DNA of 64,000 nucleotides from Nitrospira sp. (GTDB taxonomy: Bacteria > Nitrospirota > Nitrospiria > Nitrospirales > Nitrospiraceae): contig JAURZE010000025.1 in the NCBI GenBank assembly GCA_030653545.1, positions 186,001 through 250,000 of the forward strand. Reading direction: 5' to 3'. Made by a program: the position numbers and the translations under genes. The notes under the pieces were generated by a model. It saw only the letters and a list, made by a program, of their open reading frames with translations, had not been told where the DNA came from and ran no database searches. Positions within the stretch are counted from its first letter, which is position 1; every line of letters starts with the position of its first letter. Positions 28,956-38,083 of the stretch are shown here, piece after piece.

Positions 28956-30776
28956 TTACGTAACTTCAGAGACCTTTTTGCCTTGCAGTCCTCGCTTGAG
29001 GGAATCGTCCAACATGGCTACAGTCAGGCCTTTCGCGGCTTGTTCAAGCTCGGCCATGCGAGCGCGGATGGCGCGCGGGTCGTTCCCATCCTTGGCCGCA
29101 GCCAGTGCCGAGAGTACTTGGCGAATGGCGGTGATCTCGGCGGCGGAGATGAGCTGCCCGCCGTCGGTTAAGGACTTTTCCGTGGTGATGATCAAGGCTC
29201 CGGCGTCGAGCCGGGCTTCAATCAACTTTCGCGCGCTGACATCGTCTGCGGCGAACTTGAATGAGTCTTCGATCATCTTCTCCACTTCTTGATCCGACAA
29301 CCCGTAGGAGGGTTTGACCTCGATCGACTGGGTTTCACCGGTGCGCATGTCTTTGGCCATGACGTTCAGAATGCCGTTGGCATCGATCAGGAAGGTCACT
29401 TCGATGCGCGGCACTCCCGCTGGCAGCGGCGGGACTTTCAGCCGGAATCGGGCCAGGCTGCGGTTGTCTTTCGCCAGTTCCCGTTCGCCTTGGAGAATGT
29501 GGATGTCTACGCCGGTCTGTCCGTCCACATAGGTTGTAAACATCTCCTTGGCGCTGGCGGGAATTGTCGTGTTGCGGCGGATCAGGCTGCTCATGACCCC
29601 GCCCATCGTTTCGATGCCCAGCGAAAGAGGCGTCACGTCGAGGAGGAGCATGTCGGTCGTGCCGCCGCTCAGAATGTCGGCCTGCACGGCGGCGCCGAGG
29701 GCCACGACTTCGTCCGGGTTGAGCTCGCAATGCGGTTGCGTGCCAAAGAGAGCCTGCACGCGTTGACGGACCAGCGGCATGCGGGTCGAGCCGCCGACGA
29801 GCACAACTTCGTCGATGTCGGCTGCAGTCAGCTCCGCATCCTTGAGGGCGAGACGGCAGGGTCCCAGGGTACGTTCCACCAGGGCGTTGCAGAGCGACTC
29901 CAGGTGTTCGCGCGTGAGTTCGCGGGTGAACAGACCCTTGCCGTCAGGAAGTTCGAGGTTCACGGTGGTCTTGAGTTCATCCGAGAGGCGGATTTTTGCC
30001 CGCTCGGCTTCAAGCCGGATTCCCTGCATATGATCGGGATGAGCCTTGAGGTCGAGCCCGAACTGCTGGCGAATGTCTGCGACAAAGATGTCGGCGATCA
30101 ACTGGTCGAAGTCGTCGCCGCCCAGGTGGGTATCTCCGTTGGTGGCAAGCACTTCGAAGATACCGTTCTTCAACTTCAAGATTGATATATCGAAAGTCCC
30201 GCCGCCGAGATCGTAGACCGCGATCGTTCCCTGCGTCTTTTCTTGGAGCCCATAAGCCAACGAGGCCGCGGTTGGCTCATTGATGATGCGCAGAACCTCA
30301 AGCCCCGCGATCATACCGGCGTCCTTGGTGGCCTGGCGCTGGCTGTCGTTGAAGTAGGCGGGGACGGTGATGACGGCTTTGGTGATGCTCTCACCGAGAA
30401 AGGCTTCCGCCCGGAGCTTCAACTCCTTCAGGATCATGGCGGAGATCTGCGGCGGCGAATAGGTTTTCTCGCCGAGCTTGATCCGGATAACTCCGCCTTT
30501 CTCGGTGAGCGTATAGGGAAAGTAGGCCAGTTCGTCCTGAACGTCGGCCAGGCCCTTGCCCATGAACCGCTTGACGGAATAGACGGTCCGCTCGGGGTTT
30601 CTGGTCAGGTGTTCTTTCGCCGGATCGCCGACGATGAGCCCGTTATCGGTCAGCGCAACGACGGAGGGGACCATGGCCCGTTCGTGGCGTCCTGCGATGA
30701 CACGGGGCGTGCCCTCGTCCATATAGGCGACAAGGGAGTTCGTTGTTCCGAGGTCTATGCCGACGATGCGTGCCAT
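28956..30776 (-). CDS. hscA: Hsp70-family Fe-S chaperone HscA
   Basis: 606 residues. The ATP-binding domain starts with GIDLGTTNS and has AVITVPAYFNDSQRQATKDA and DLGGGTFDIS. The substrate-binding domain has DVTPLSLGIE and the interdomain linker LLLDV. The start at 30776 is 5 bases after the hscB stop; upstream in-frame codons lie inside hscB. HscA with HscB releases the cluster from IscU to acceptors using ATP. The flanking isc genes separate it from DnaK. Confidence 0.95.
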   Translation of the reverse strand: MARIVGIDLGTTNSLVAYMDEGTPRVIAGRHERAMVPSVVALTDNGLIVGDPAKEHLTRNPERTVYSVKRFMGKGLADVQDELAYFPYTLTEKGGVIRIKLGEKTYSPPQISAMILKELKLRAEAFLGESITKAVITVPAYFNDSQRQATKDAGMIAGLEVLRIINEPTAASLAYGLQEKTQGTIAVYDLGGGTFDISILKLKNGIFEVLATNGDTHLGGDDFDQLIADIFVADIRQQFGLDLKAHPDHMQGIRLEAERAKIRLSDELKTTVNLELPDGKGLFTRELTREHLESLCNALVERTLGPCRLALKDAELTAADIDEVVLVGGSTRMPLVRQRVQALFGTQPHCELNPDEVVALGAAVQADILSGGTTDMLLLDVTPLSLGIETMGGVMSSLIRRNTTIPASAKEMFTTYVDGQTGVDIHILQGERELAKDNRSLARFRLKVPPLPAGVPRIEVTFLIDANGILNVMAKDMRTGETQSIEVKPSYGLSDQEVEKMIEDSFKFAADDVSARKLIEARLDAGALIITTEKSLTDGGQLISAAEITAIRQVLSALAAAKDGNDPRAIRARMAELEQAAKGLTVAMLDDSLKRGLQGKKVSEVT

Positions 30777-30781
30777 GGTGA

Positions 30782-31504
30782 TTATGCGATGGTGGCGACG
30801 AGGTCGTTGACGATGTTCTTGACGTAGGTGCGGTTGGAGAGGATGTCCCGCATATCTTTCAGAATACGGTCCCGTTCGGTGCGCGCCTGTTCGGTGGCTT
30901 CGCCGCGGTCTTGTAGCCCATCCCACCGGCCGAAGAGTTGGTGAAGTTGGGTTTCCATATCTCGTTGCCGACCCTCAAGCGTGGTGCGTTCGGATTGGAG
31001 CTGTGAACGGAGCGCAGCGGCCGCGTCGGAGGTCCGGTCACTGGCGCGGAATTCATCGAGCGTGTCCTGGAGTTCGAGGATTTCTTCGAAGAGGTCAGCG
31101 GGCGGTGTCGTCCGGATCTCTTTCACCGAGCCGGCTTCGAGGTCCAGCAGATATTCGGCTCGCTGAATCGGATCCCGCAGCGTGCGATAGGCGGTATTCA
31201 GCATGGCCGAGTTGCCGAGGCTGATGGTCTGCTCCGCATCGCTCTTATTCTGGTAAAAGTCGGGATGGAACGCCCGGCTCAATTCGTAGAATTTGGTTTC
31301 CAGCTGTTGCTGATCGAGGGCCAATCGGCGGGGAATGCCGAAGCAGGTGAAGTAATCCAATTCCTTCGACACCGGCTGGACCTTCACGCAGCGATCGCAG
31401 AAGTATTCTCCCGAGACCTCGGATTGGCAGTGCCAGCACATACTGCGAGCCATTTGCAGCTCGCGCCGGTCACCGGTGCTATGGGTATGGTTGTGTCCAT
31501 CCAT
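30782..31504 (-). CDS. hscB: J-protein co-chaperone HscB with N-terminal tetracysteine domain
   Basis: 240 residues. The J domain has AFHPDFY (HPD), and a C-terminal helical bundle binds IscU. Before it lies a C-x2-C-x9-C-x2-C module (Cys23, 26, 36, 39; CWHC and CDRC). Proteobacterial HscB lacks this, but eukaryotic HSC20 has a comparable one that binds metal. The first 17 residues are His-rich (DGHNHTHS). Starts at Met18 or Met22 are possible and keep the cysteines. It is cotranscribed with iscA and hscA. Confidence 0.92.
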   Translation of the reverse strand: MDGHNHTHSTGDRRELQMARSMCWHCQSEVSGEYFCDRCVKVQPVSKELDYFTCFGIPRRLALDQQQLETKFYELSRAFHPDFYQNKSDAEQTISLGNSAMLNTAYRTLRDPIQRAEYLLDLEAGSVKEIRTTPPADLFEEILELQDTLDEFRASDRTSDAAAALRSQLQSERTTLEGRQRDMETQLHQLFGRWDGLQDRGEATEQARTERDRILKDMRDILSNRTYVKNIVNDLVATIA

Positions 31505-31517
31505 GGGCGGTACTCGT

Positions 31518-31874
31518 TTAAGCCGAAAAAGACTCTCCGCAGCCGCAGGTTTTGTTGGCGTTCGGATTCACGAACTTGAAATTCCCGCCCATCAGGTCCT
31601 TGTGAAAGTCCAGCTGGGTGCCTTGCAGGTAGATCGCACTCTTGGCGTCCACAATGATCTTCACGCCGTCGAAGTCATAGACCTGGTCGTATTGGCCGAT
31701 CTTTTCGTCGAAGTTGATGGTATAGCTCAGACCGGAGCAGCCGCCCCCTTTGACGCCGAGGCGGAGGCCGCCTTCTTCGATGCCTTGGACATTGATCAGG
31801 CGCTTCACTTCCTTAATCGCTGCATCGGTGAGCGAAATGACCGGGGTCTGGGCTTCCGTATTCGTGGCGTCCAT
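31518..31874 (-). CDS. iscA: A-type Fe-S carrier IscA
   Basis: 118 residues from the ATG at 31874. The three family cysteines are present: Cys46 in GGGCSGL, and Cys110 and Cys112 in TCGCGESF. It holds Fe-S clusters or iron and delivers them to targets. It is in the canonical position after iscU, 19 bases downstream. Confidence 0.93.
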   Translation of the reverse strand: MDATNTEAQTPVISLTDAAIKEVKRLINVQGIEEGGLRLGVKGGGCSGLSYTINFDEKIGQYDQVYDFDGVKIIVDAKSAIYLQGTQLDFHKDLMGGNFKFVNPNANKTCGCGESFSA

Positions 31875-31893
31875 AGTGCGTTCCCTTCTGCCG

Positions 31894-32277
31894 TTACTTT
31901 GTGTCGGCTTTCTTCTGATAGTCGGCCAGTGCCGCCTTGATCGCATCCTCAGCCAGAACCGAACAGTGGATCTTGACCGGCGGCAGGTTCAATTCATGAA
32001 CGATGTCGGTGTTCTTAATCTTTTGGGCCTCTTCGATGGTCTTACCCTTGAGCCATTCAGTGGCCAGGCTGGAGCTGGCAATGGCTGAGCCGCAGCCGAA
32101 GGTTTTGAACTTGGCATCGACGATCGTATCGTTCTGGACCTTGATCTGCAGCTTCATGACGTCGCCGCACTCGGGCGCACCAACCATCCCGGTTCCTACG
32201 CCCTCTTCGTCTTTCTTGAAGCTCCCCATGTTCCGGGGATTATTGAAATGATCAACGACTTTGTCACTGTATGCCAT
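31894..32277 (-). CDS. iscU: Fe-S scaffold IscU
   Basis: 127 residues. Scaffold ligands are Cys37 (APECGD, with Asp39), Cys62 (FGCGSA) and Cys105 (KIHCS). The chaperone-recognition motif is LPPVK just before Cys105. It builds [2Fe-2S] and [4Fe-4S] clusters on sulfur from IscS. It lies 40 bases after iscS. Confidence 0.96.
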   Translation of the reverse strand: MAYSDKVVDHFNNPRNMGSFKKDEEGVGTGMVGAPECGDVMKLQIKVQNDTIVDAKFKTFGCGSAIASSSLATEWLKGKTIEEAQKIKNTDIVHELNLPPVKIHCSVLAEDAIKAALADYQKKADTK

Positions 32278-32317
32278 GGTGCGTCCTCCTCGTGTCTATC
32301 TGAGTCAGTGGGCTGGA

Positions 32318-33535
32318 TCAGTGGGCCGCCCACTGAACGGATTTCAAATCGACCCCTTCTTTGGCCATTTCGTACAATGGCGACATTTCACGCAGCTTCG
32401 TGACGATCTCAATAACCTTCTTGATCGTGTAGTCAATCTCTTCATCCGTATTGAAGCGGCCCAGGCCGAAGCGGATGGACGAATGGGCGAGCTCCACGCC
32501 GACGCCCAAAGCCCGCAGGACGTAGGACGGTTCCAGTGTCGCCGAGGTGCAGGCCGAGCCGGACGAGAGCGCGATGTCCTTCATGCCCATCAGGAGCGAT
32601 TCGCCTTCGACGTAGGCGAAGGAAATATTTAGGTTATGCGGCAAGCGCTGAGTCGCATGGCCGTTGAGATAGGCTTCGTCAATCTCTTTCATGATGCCGG
32701 CCTGCAGGCGATCGCGCATCGCAGCCAGACGTACCGATTCCGTAGCCATTTCCTGCTCGCACAATTCGCAGGCTTTGCCGAATCCGACGATCATCGGCAC
32801 CGGCAGAGTGCCGGAGCGCATGCCGCGCTCGTGTCCGCCGCCGTCCATTTGCGCGGCGATCCGCACGCGGGGGTTCTTCTTTCGGACATAGAGGGCGCCG
32901 ACACCTTTCGGGCCATAGATCTTATGGGCCGAAAACGACATCAGGTCGATCCCCATATCCTGCACATCGACCGGGATTTTGCCGACGCCTTGCGTCGCAT
33001 CGCAATGGAAGAGCACGCCCTTTTCCTTGGCGATCTTGCCGATTTCCTTCACCGGGTTAATCGTGCCGATTTCATTGTTGGCGAGCATCACGGAAATCAG
33101 GACCGTCTTGTCCGTGATCGCCTTCCGCACATCTTCCGGATTCACCATGCCGAATTTATCCACCGGGAGATAGGTCACCGTCGCTTTGCCCTTCGCTTCG
33201 AGGGCCTTGGCGGTGTCAATGACTGCGCGGTGTTCGGTCGAGGAGGTGATGATATGATCGCCCTTCTCCTTGTACATCTCCAGCACGCCCTTGATCGCCA
33301 GATTGTCCGATTCAGTCGCGCCGCTGGTGAAGACGATTTCCTTGGAATCAGCCCTGATCAGCTTCGCGATCTGCTTGCGGGCATTTTCAACCGCTTCTTC
33401 TGCCGCCCAGCCGAAGGCATGGTTGCGGCTGGCGGCGTTGCCGAACTTCTCGATGAAGTAGGGCAGCATGGCCTCCAGCACCCGGGGATCCATCGGGGAG
33501 GTTGAATGATTATCCAGGAAAATAGGGAGCTTCAT
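32318..33535 (-). CDS. iscS: Cysteine desulfurase IscS
   Basis: 405 residues of the group I (NifS/IscS) class. The PLP lysine is in [10 protein letters not shown]. The substrate-binding STEHRAV segment is present, and the persulfide cysteine lies on the mobile loop in [14 protein letters not shown]. It supplies sulfur to IscU and to tRNA thiolation. Its start overlaps the iscR stop by 4 bases. Confidence 0.97.
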   Translation of the reverse strand: MKLPIFLDNHSTSPMDPRVLEAMLPYFIEKFGNAASRNHAFGWAAEEAVENARKQIAKLIRADSKEIVFTSGATESDNLAIKGVLEMYKEKGDHIITSSTEHRAVIDTAKALEAKGKATVTYLPVDKFGMVNPEDVRKAITDKTVLISVMLANNEIGTINPVKEIGKIAKEKGVLFHCDATQGVGKIPVDVQDMGIDLMSFSAHKIYGPKGVGALYVRKKNPRVRIAAQMDGGGHERGMRSGTLPVPMIVGFGKACELCEQEMATESVRLAAMRDRLQAGIMKEIDEAYLNGHATQRLPHNLNISFAYVEGESLLMGMKDIALSSGSACTSATLEPSYVLRALGVGVELAHSSIRFGLGRFNTDEEIDYTIKKVIEIVTKLREMSPLYEMAKEGVDLKSVQWAAH

Positions 33536-34005
33536 TGTGCGACTCCTTGTGCCGTGGGAGACTGAATCGTGATGAGAGGTGTTCCGCCCATCATGTCTTG
33601 CAACGTCATATTGTTGAGAAGCTGATAAATGCTGTCTTGCACCTTGAGCAGCGGTGTGCGGATGTTGCAGTGCTCGCGCTGGAGGCAGAGTTCGCCTTCT
33701 TTTTCATGCGAGCAATCCGTAATGCCCAGCGGCCCTTCGATACCTTCGAGAATCTGCGCGATCGTAATCTGTCTGGTGCTGCGGGCCAGGACGTAACCGC
33801 CCTTGGGACCGTTATGACTTTCGATCAACCCGTTCTTCGCCAAGGTCTGAAGCACCTTGGCTAAGAGTTCGAGCGGGATGTGGTACTCTTCTGCGATTTC
33901 TTTCGTATTCACAACCCGGCCCGGAGTCACGTCACCGAATTGCACCGAGGCGATGTGCTGGAGGGCCATGAGGGCGTAGTCAGCTTTTTTTGAAATCTTC
34001 AACAT
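33532..34005 (-). CDS. iscR: Rrf2-family Fe-S regulator IscR
   Basis: 157 residues. An N-terminal winged helix ([17 protein letters not shown], then [11 protein letters not shown]) is followed by the cluster-binding cysteines C-x8-C-x5-C ([10 protein letters not shown], then LQREHC). The E. coli spacing is C-x5-C-x5-C, so the loop here is longer. When holding [2Fe-2S] it represses its own operon. A palindromic site is present right upstream. Confidence 0.94.
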   Translation of the reverse strand: MLKISKKADYALMALQHIASVQFGDVTPGRVVNTKEIAEEYHIPLELLAKVLQTLAKNGLIESHNGPKGGYVLARSTRQITIAQILEGIEGPLGITDCSHEKEGELCLQREHCNIRTPLLKVQDSIYQLLNNMTLQDMMGGTPLITIQSPTAQGVAQ

Positions 34006-34010
34006 GCCTA

Positions 34011-34051
34011 TTGCCGATCATTGAGATCGGAGACTATAATGATCTCCGATC
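34011..34051. promoter_or_regulatory. Shared divergent promoter and palindromic operator of iscR and fdx
   Basis: A perfect 9-bp inverted repeat (GATCGGAGA 34025-34033, TCTCCGATC 34043-34051) encloses CTATAATGA. Rightward, TTGCCG (34011-34016) and TATAAT (34035-34040) are 18 bases apart and serve fdx. Leftward, the same bases read TATAGT as an iscR -10. A further CCGATC at 34014 adds a third half-site. I infer autoregulation by IscR. Confidence 0.65.
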
Positions 34052-34137
34052 AATAAGGTCGGACTAAAGATACCACGCAACTTTTAGAGCTGTCAACAAC
34101 GGAATCCAGCATTTTCCGGAGAGAAAGGATCAAGCAT

Positions 34138-34554
34138 ATGGGAGGCACCAACCCTTATATCGAAAAGACGGAATATGAGCTTCCCCGATCCTCCTATACC
34201 ATTACGTTTATCGAGCCGGACGGCACCGTGACCAAGGTCGCCGTTGATCCGGCAAAGATTCCCTATGGCCCAACCGGATTGCCGGGAAGCATTCTTGACA
34301 TAGCGATGGCCAACGGGGTGGATCTGGAGCATGTGTGTGGGGGGGTCTGTGCCTGCTCGACCTGCCATGTGATCGTCAAGCAAGGGCTTGAGAGCTGCAG
34401 CGAAGGGACTGACGATGAATTCGATCAGCTAGACGAGGCTCCGATTACGACATTGCAGTCTCGACTCGGTTGCCAATGTGTGCCGAACGGCACAAAGGAC
34501 ATAGTGGTGGAGATTCCCGCCGTGAACAAGAATCTCGTCAGGGAAGGGCATTAG
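34138..34554 (+). CDS. fdx: Adrenodoxin-type [2Fe-2S] ferredoxin of the ISC system
   Basis: 138 residues. Cluster ligands are Cys67, Cys73 and Cys76 in CGGVCACSTC (C-x5-C-x2-C), and Cys112 or 114 in LGCQC. It has a 20-residue N-terminal extension compared with E. coli Fdx. It donates electrons during cluster assembly on IscU. In Proteobacteria fdx sits between hscA and iscX. Here it is divergent from iscR and shares its control region. Confidence 0.9.
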   Translation: MGGTNPYIEKTEYELPRSSYTITFIEPDGTVTKVAVDPAKIPYGPTGLPGSILDIAMANGVDLEHVCGGVCACSTCHVIVKQGLESCSEGTDDEFDQLDEAPITTLQSRLGCQCVPNGTKDIVVEIPAVNKNLVREGH

Positions 34555-34627
34555 CAGGCGGTGGAAACCCCTTTTTGCCTTTGCCGTCGTCAGAGTTACA
34601 GGTGGCCACACGAGAGAACACGACCAC

Positions 34628-34750
34628 CAGGATGCTCAAAATGGCCGTCCAGCAAGGCCGCAGCCATCGACGAGGCGAGGCATACTCTCGCTGTATGTTG
34701 AGCCTCGGAGTGCCGCGAGAACGCTGCTGGCGGACGTTTTCAGCATCCTG
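34628..34750. repeat. Long imperfect palindrome, MITE- or REP-like
   Basis: A 123-bp sequence able to fold end to end. The left end (CAGGATGCTCAAAATG onward) and the inverted right end (CAGGATGCTGAAAACG onward) agree at about 23 of 27 bases. Inner arms CGAGGC/GCCTCG and CATAC/GTATG continue the stem. It fills the gap between fdx and the flavin reductase and abuts the reductase stop codon. I recall similar sequences in Nitrospira genomes but cannot verify it here. Confidence 0.7.
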
Positions 34751-35455
34751 CTAATCGAAGGTTTCTGTCTTCACGTCCTTCCGGTCGTATCCGTATTCCA
34801 TCAACGCTGCGCGTAAGGGCCGGACAAATCCCTTGGTGCCGCTGATCATCGGGATGACTTTCGGCTGTCCTTCCACGAGGGGACGCAACATCGTCGCTGT
34901 TTGCGCGACCGCCTCTGCTTCTCCGCCCGGTGCGACTAGGGGCAAGTAGCGGAAGGAAGGGGAATGAACGGCCATGGTGAGCAATTCTTGATGGAACAAC
35001 AGCTCGTCCTCCGACGGAGCCACTGCGATGAGGAGCACTGAGGTGATCGCGTGGGCGGCGACCAGTTGTTTCAAGAGGCAGCGAATCGGGACGAGACCGG
35101 TATAGCGGGCGATGAAGAGCAGTTCTCGATCCAGGGGCATCGGCAGCACAAAGTTCCCGTAAGGGCCTGAGAGCGGAATCTCGTCGCCGGATTTCAGCTG
35201 ATAGAGGTAATTCGAGCCAATCCCCTCAGGGATGCGGTCAAACACCAGCGTCAACTCACCGTAGGGAGAAGAAGGATCGGCCATTGAGTAGGCGCGATTG
35301 AGCGGGGGCTTGGCTCCAACCGGCAACTTGACCGAGACCCATTGTCCCGGCTGAAACACAATCTTCTGCTGGAGCGGGCGAAGGACCAGTTGCCGCACGT
35401 GGGGTGTGAGATCGAGCGTGGAGAGCACGACGGCTGGTTGGGTAAGTTCTGCCAT
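34751..35455 (-). CDS. Ferredoxin-NADP reductase-like FAD oxidoreductase
   Basis: 234 residues from Met at 35455; Met at 35476 is equally possible because neither has a clear ribosome site. The FAD-binding barrel has NRAYSMAD and GPYGNF. An NAD(P)-binding half follows but is weakly conserved: the usual G-x-G-x-x-P becomes ARYTGLVPIR, and the C-terminal SGTKGF is kept. It has no Fe-S domain of its own. Its neighbour fdx suggests that it could reduce that ferredoxin, although it is on the opposite strand. Confidence 0.75.
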   Translation of the reverse strand: MAELTQPAVVLSTLDLTPHVRQLVLRPLQQKIVFQPGQWVSVKLPVGAKPPLNRAYSMADPSSPYGELTLVFDRIPEGIGSNYLYQLKSGDEIPLSGPYGNFVLPMPLDRELLFIARYTGLVPIRCLLKQLVAAHAITSVLLIAVAPSEDELLFHQELLTMAVHSPSFRYLPLVAPGGEAEAVAQTATMLRPLVEGQPKVIPMISGTKGFVRPLRAALMEYGYDRKDVKTETFD

Positions 35456-35560
35456 ACGACCGGTGTCTATCCTCATAGCAGAACCGGCCTGATTCTGTAC
35501 AACACTTTTCCCTGCGTGCTATAGATACCGGCCTTTCCACCCCACTAATGAGATGAATGC

Positions 35561-36976
35561 ATGACCCAAGTACGTGTCCGCTTCGCACCCAGTCCGACCG
35601 GGTTCCTTCATATCGGGGGAGTCCGGACTGCGCTATTCAATTGGCTCTATGCGCGCCAACAAAACGGGATCTTTGTCCTGCGGATTGAAGACACGGACCA
35701 GGATCGTTCGACTGACGAGTCTATTCAGGCTATCGTCGAAGGCCTGAAATGGGTGGGGCTGGATTGGGACGAAGGACCGTTTCGTCAAACGAAGCGCATG
35801 GAGCTGTATCGCAGCCATGCCCTGGCGCTGCTGGACAAAGGCCAGGCCTACTGGTGTGTGTGCAAGGCTGAGGAACTGGAAGCCCGCCGCAAAGAAGCCG
35901 AGGCGAAAGGGCTGTCGCCTCGATACGACGGGCGCTGCCGGACTCTCGGGCTCACAAATCCCCCGGGCGATGCCGCGCTGCGATTCAAGGCGCCCCAAGA
36001 AGGCCAGATCGTGGTGGACGATTTGATCAAAGGAAAGATCACGTTTGACAATAGTGCGGCAGATGATCTGATCATCCTCCGCTCGAACGGCTATCCGACC
36101 TACAATTTCTCCGTCGTGGTCGACGATGCACTCATGCACATCACCCACGTCATCCGCGGGGACGATCATTTGACCAACACGCCGCGCCAAATCCCAATCT
36201 TTCAGGCCTTGGGGTTTCCCGTCCCGCAGTTCGGCCACTTGCCGATGATTCTGGGGTCGGACAAGTCCCGGCTTTCCAAGCGACACGGGGCCACATCGAT
36301 CATGGCCTACAAAGACATGGGCTACCTGCCCGAGGCGATGGTGAACTACCTCGTCCGGCTGGGCTGGTCGCATGGGGACCAGGAGTTGTTTACCCGGCAG
36401 GAACTTATTGAAAAGTTTTCCTGGAAGAATGTCCAATCCTCTCCGGCCGTGTTCAATCCCGAGAAACTGCTCTGGATCAACGCCGAATACATCAAGACCA
36501 GCCCGCCGAGCCAGGTGGCGCAGGCACTCGTTCCGCTGTTAGAGCAGGCCGGTCTGCAGGAACAGGTCAAGGCGATGTCACCCGAATGGTTGGCTCAGCT
36601 GGTGGTCCTGGTGAAGGAACGGGCGAAGACCCTGGTCGAGATGGTGGACTGGGTGCGGCCTTACTTCGGCGAGTCGGTCCTCCTCGAAGAGGAAGCCGCC
36701 AAGAAATTTCTCACGCCGGCCATCGCGCCGGTGCTCGGTAAGCTGATCGCACGGTTCGAGGCCTTTCCCGCGTTTTCGAAGCAGGTATGGGAAGAGTCGT
36801 TCAAGAAGTTCGCGGAAGAAGAAGGCCTCAAAATGGGCCAGATCGCTCAGCCAGTGCGTGTCGCCTTGACCGGCAGGACCGCCAGCCCCGGGTTGTTTGA
36901 GGTCATGGAGGTCCTGGGGCGAGACCGGACGCTCCTCCGCCTCCGGCGAGGACTTGAACGGGCCACAGCTTCATAA
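35561..36976 (+). CDS. gltX: Glutamyl-tRNA synthetase
   Basis: 471 residues, a class I synthetase. The HIGH-like signature is SPTGFLHIGG (9-18) and the KMSKS-like loop is KSRLSKRHG. A zinc-less insert region and the helical anticodon-binding domain follow. It charges tRNA-Glu with glutamate. Two tRNA-Gln genes lie 71 bases downstream, which often hints at a GatCAB pathway. A true GlnRS gene is present 8 kb away, however, so mischarging of tRNA-Gln need not be invoked. Confidence 0.95.
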   Translation: MTQVRVRFAPSPTGFLHIGGVRTALFNWLYARQQNGIFVLRIEDTDQDRSTDESIQAIVEGLKWVGLDWDEGPFRQTKRMELYRSHALALLDKGQAYWCVCKAEELEARRKEAEAKGLSPRYDGRCRTLGLTNPPGDAALRFKAPQEGQIVVDDLIKGKITFDNSAADDLIILRSNGYPTYNFSVVVDDALMHITHVIRGDDHLTNTPRQIPIFQALGFPVPQFGHLPMILGSDKSRLSKRHGATSIMAYKDMGYLPEAMVNYLVRLGWSHGDQELFTRQELIEKFSWKNVQSSPAVFNPEKLLWINAEYIKTSPPSQVAQALVPLLEQAGLQEQVKAMSPEWLAQLVVLVKERAKTLVEMVDWVRPYFGESVLLEEEAAKKFLTPAIAPVLGKLIARFEAFPAFSKQVWEESFKKFAEEEGLKMGQIAQPVRVALTGRTASPGLFEVMEVLGRDRTLLRLRRGLERATAS

Positions 36977-37007
36977 GACGAATTCTGTCAATAAATTCGC
37001 GACGATC

Positions 37008-37035
37008 TTGACGGAGTCACGATCCGTATATTACT
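37008..37035 (+). promoter_or_regulatory. Candidate promoter of the tRNA-Gln pair
   Basis: TTGACG (37008-37013) and ATTACT (37030-37035) with a 16-base spacer end 12 bases before the first tRNA, the expected distance for transcription to begin just ahead of it. Confidence 0.45.
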
Positions 37036-37047
37036 GTGTGCGTCGGT

Positions 37048-37121
37048 TGGGGGATCGTCTAGCGGTAGGACGTCAGTCTCTGGATCTGACTACCTAGGTT
37101 CGATTCCTAGTCCCCCAGCCA
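37048..37121 (+). tRNA. tRNA-Gln (anticodon CTG)
   Basis: A 74-base cloverleaf with encoded CCA. The acceptor begins with T opposite A, as in bacterial tRNA-Gln. The anticodon loop CTCTGGA carries CTG, decoding CAG. The T-arm is GGTTCGATTCC. The last anticodon-stem pair is a T-T mismatch, unlike in the second copy. The body is otherwise almost identical to the neighbouring tRNA. Confidence 0.93.
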
Positions 37122-37175
37122 AAAATTCTTTCCCACGCCGTACTCTCAGGCCGACGTCTTCGTTTCGTACCGCGC

Positions 37176-37249
37176 TGGGGGATCGTCTAGCGGTAGGACG
37201 CCGGCCTTTGGAGCCGGCTACCTAGGTTCGATTCCTAGTCCCCCAGCCA
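37176..37249 (+). tRNA. tRNA-Gln (anticodon TTG)
   Basis: A 74-base cloverleaf with encoded CCA. The anticodon stem CCGGC/GCCGG is fully paired and the loop CTTTGGA carries TTG, decoding CAA and, by wobble, CAG. It differs from the upstream copy only in and around the anticodon arm, indicating tandem duplication. The spacer is 54 bases. Confidence 0.95.
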
Positions 37250-37331
37250 ATTTCTCTTTCTATCTCTTGATAAAAATCAGCGGTGTGCGGTTGATCGAAT
37301 GTTGCGGAGGCCGCCTGGGCCGATCGGCGGA

Positions 37332-37997
37332 TTACTGTCCCCCGTGGGGCGACTGCCGGTTGCTGCTGCTCTGCAGATCCATTTCCAAGACGACGGGGCC
37401 GTTGGGATTCTTCGGATCCACGCGATGCGGCATCTGATCGACTGCCAATTTGCTGAGGGGAACGGCGACGATATGTGGGGCCTTCTCGGTGGGGTTGGAG
37501 TAGAGCGCCAGCCGGATATTTTTAGGGCGCAGTTGTGGGGTCAGTAACGGCTTTAAGTCCGCGCTGGCGAATCCCACCACCAAGGCGCTGCCATCGGCCA
37601 ATTTGTGGATTTCGTAAGCGTTGGCGGCAGGCGCTGCACGCTCTAACACCATGTCCGGACTCTGTGAGACCAAGGCCAACCCGAGGCCTTGCTGAGGGAC
37701 GAACCCGAAGCTGCCGACCGGCGCCACGGAATAGCGGGTCTGCGGAAGCTCGGCGCCGAGCTCCGCCACACCGGTCTTGAGCCGCAGCTGCCGGCGCAAG
37801 TCGGCCTCAGTCCCCTGGGCATCGAGAAACACCGCGGCCGGGGCCGCCTTCTGGGACGGCAACACCTCCATCTTGCCGCTATTTCCACCGCGTGGCGCGG
37901 CATGCAGGGAAGCAGGCAAGAGGCTCAGGAGTAACAGGCTCAATAGCGCATGAGTCAGGACGCGGCGGTCGGTGCGAAGGGGAAGTCGGGATGACAT
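37332..37997 (-). CDS. Hypothetical secreted protein
   Basis: 221 residues from the ATG at 37997, giving a classic signal peptide (basic start, LLSLLLLSLLPASLHA). The mature part has no family I recognise. It is Pro/Ala/Leu-rich with strand-like segments (YEIHKLADGSALVVGFAS, IVAVPLSKLAV) and lacks cysteine. It lies downstream of, and in the same direction as, the ECF sigma gene, 86 bases away, and may be part of its regulon. That is inference. Confidence 0.6.
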   Translation of the reverse strand: MSSRLPLRTDRRVLTHALLSLLLLSLLPASLHAAPRGGNSGKMEVLPSQKAAPAAVFLDAQGTEADLRRQLRLKTGVAELGAELPQTRYSVAPVGSFGFVPQQGLGLALVSQSPDMVLERAAPAANAYEIHKLADGSALVVGFASADLKPLLTPQLRPKNIRLALYSNPTEKAPHIVAVPLSKLAVDQMPHRVDPKNPNGPVVLEMDLQSSSNRQSPHGGQ

Positions 37998-38083
37998 GGT
38001 TGTACGGTACTCCGGTAAAGAATCTATTAGCTTCATCTTTATCAAGCCCGGCCTGTCTGGCGCAATGGGCATCAGTCCGGTTT

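Noticed and set aside
29289-30185. A 298-codon plus-strand frame inside hscA
   Set aside because: Antisense to the Hsp70 gene; Hsp70 genes often show such open antisense frames without function.
37048-37249. The near-identical tRNA bodies as mobile-element att repeats
   Set aside because: Both are full tRNA-Gln genes with different anticodons; only 54 bases separate them and no integrase is near.
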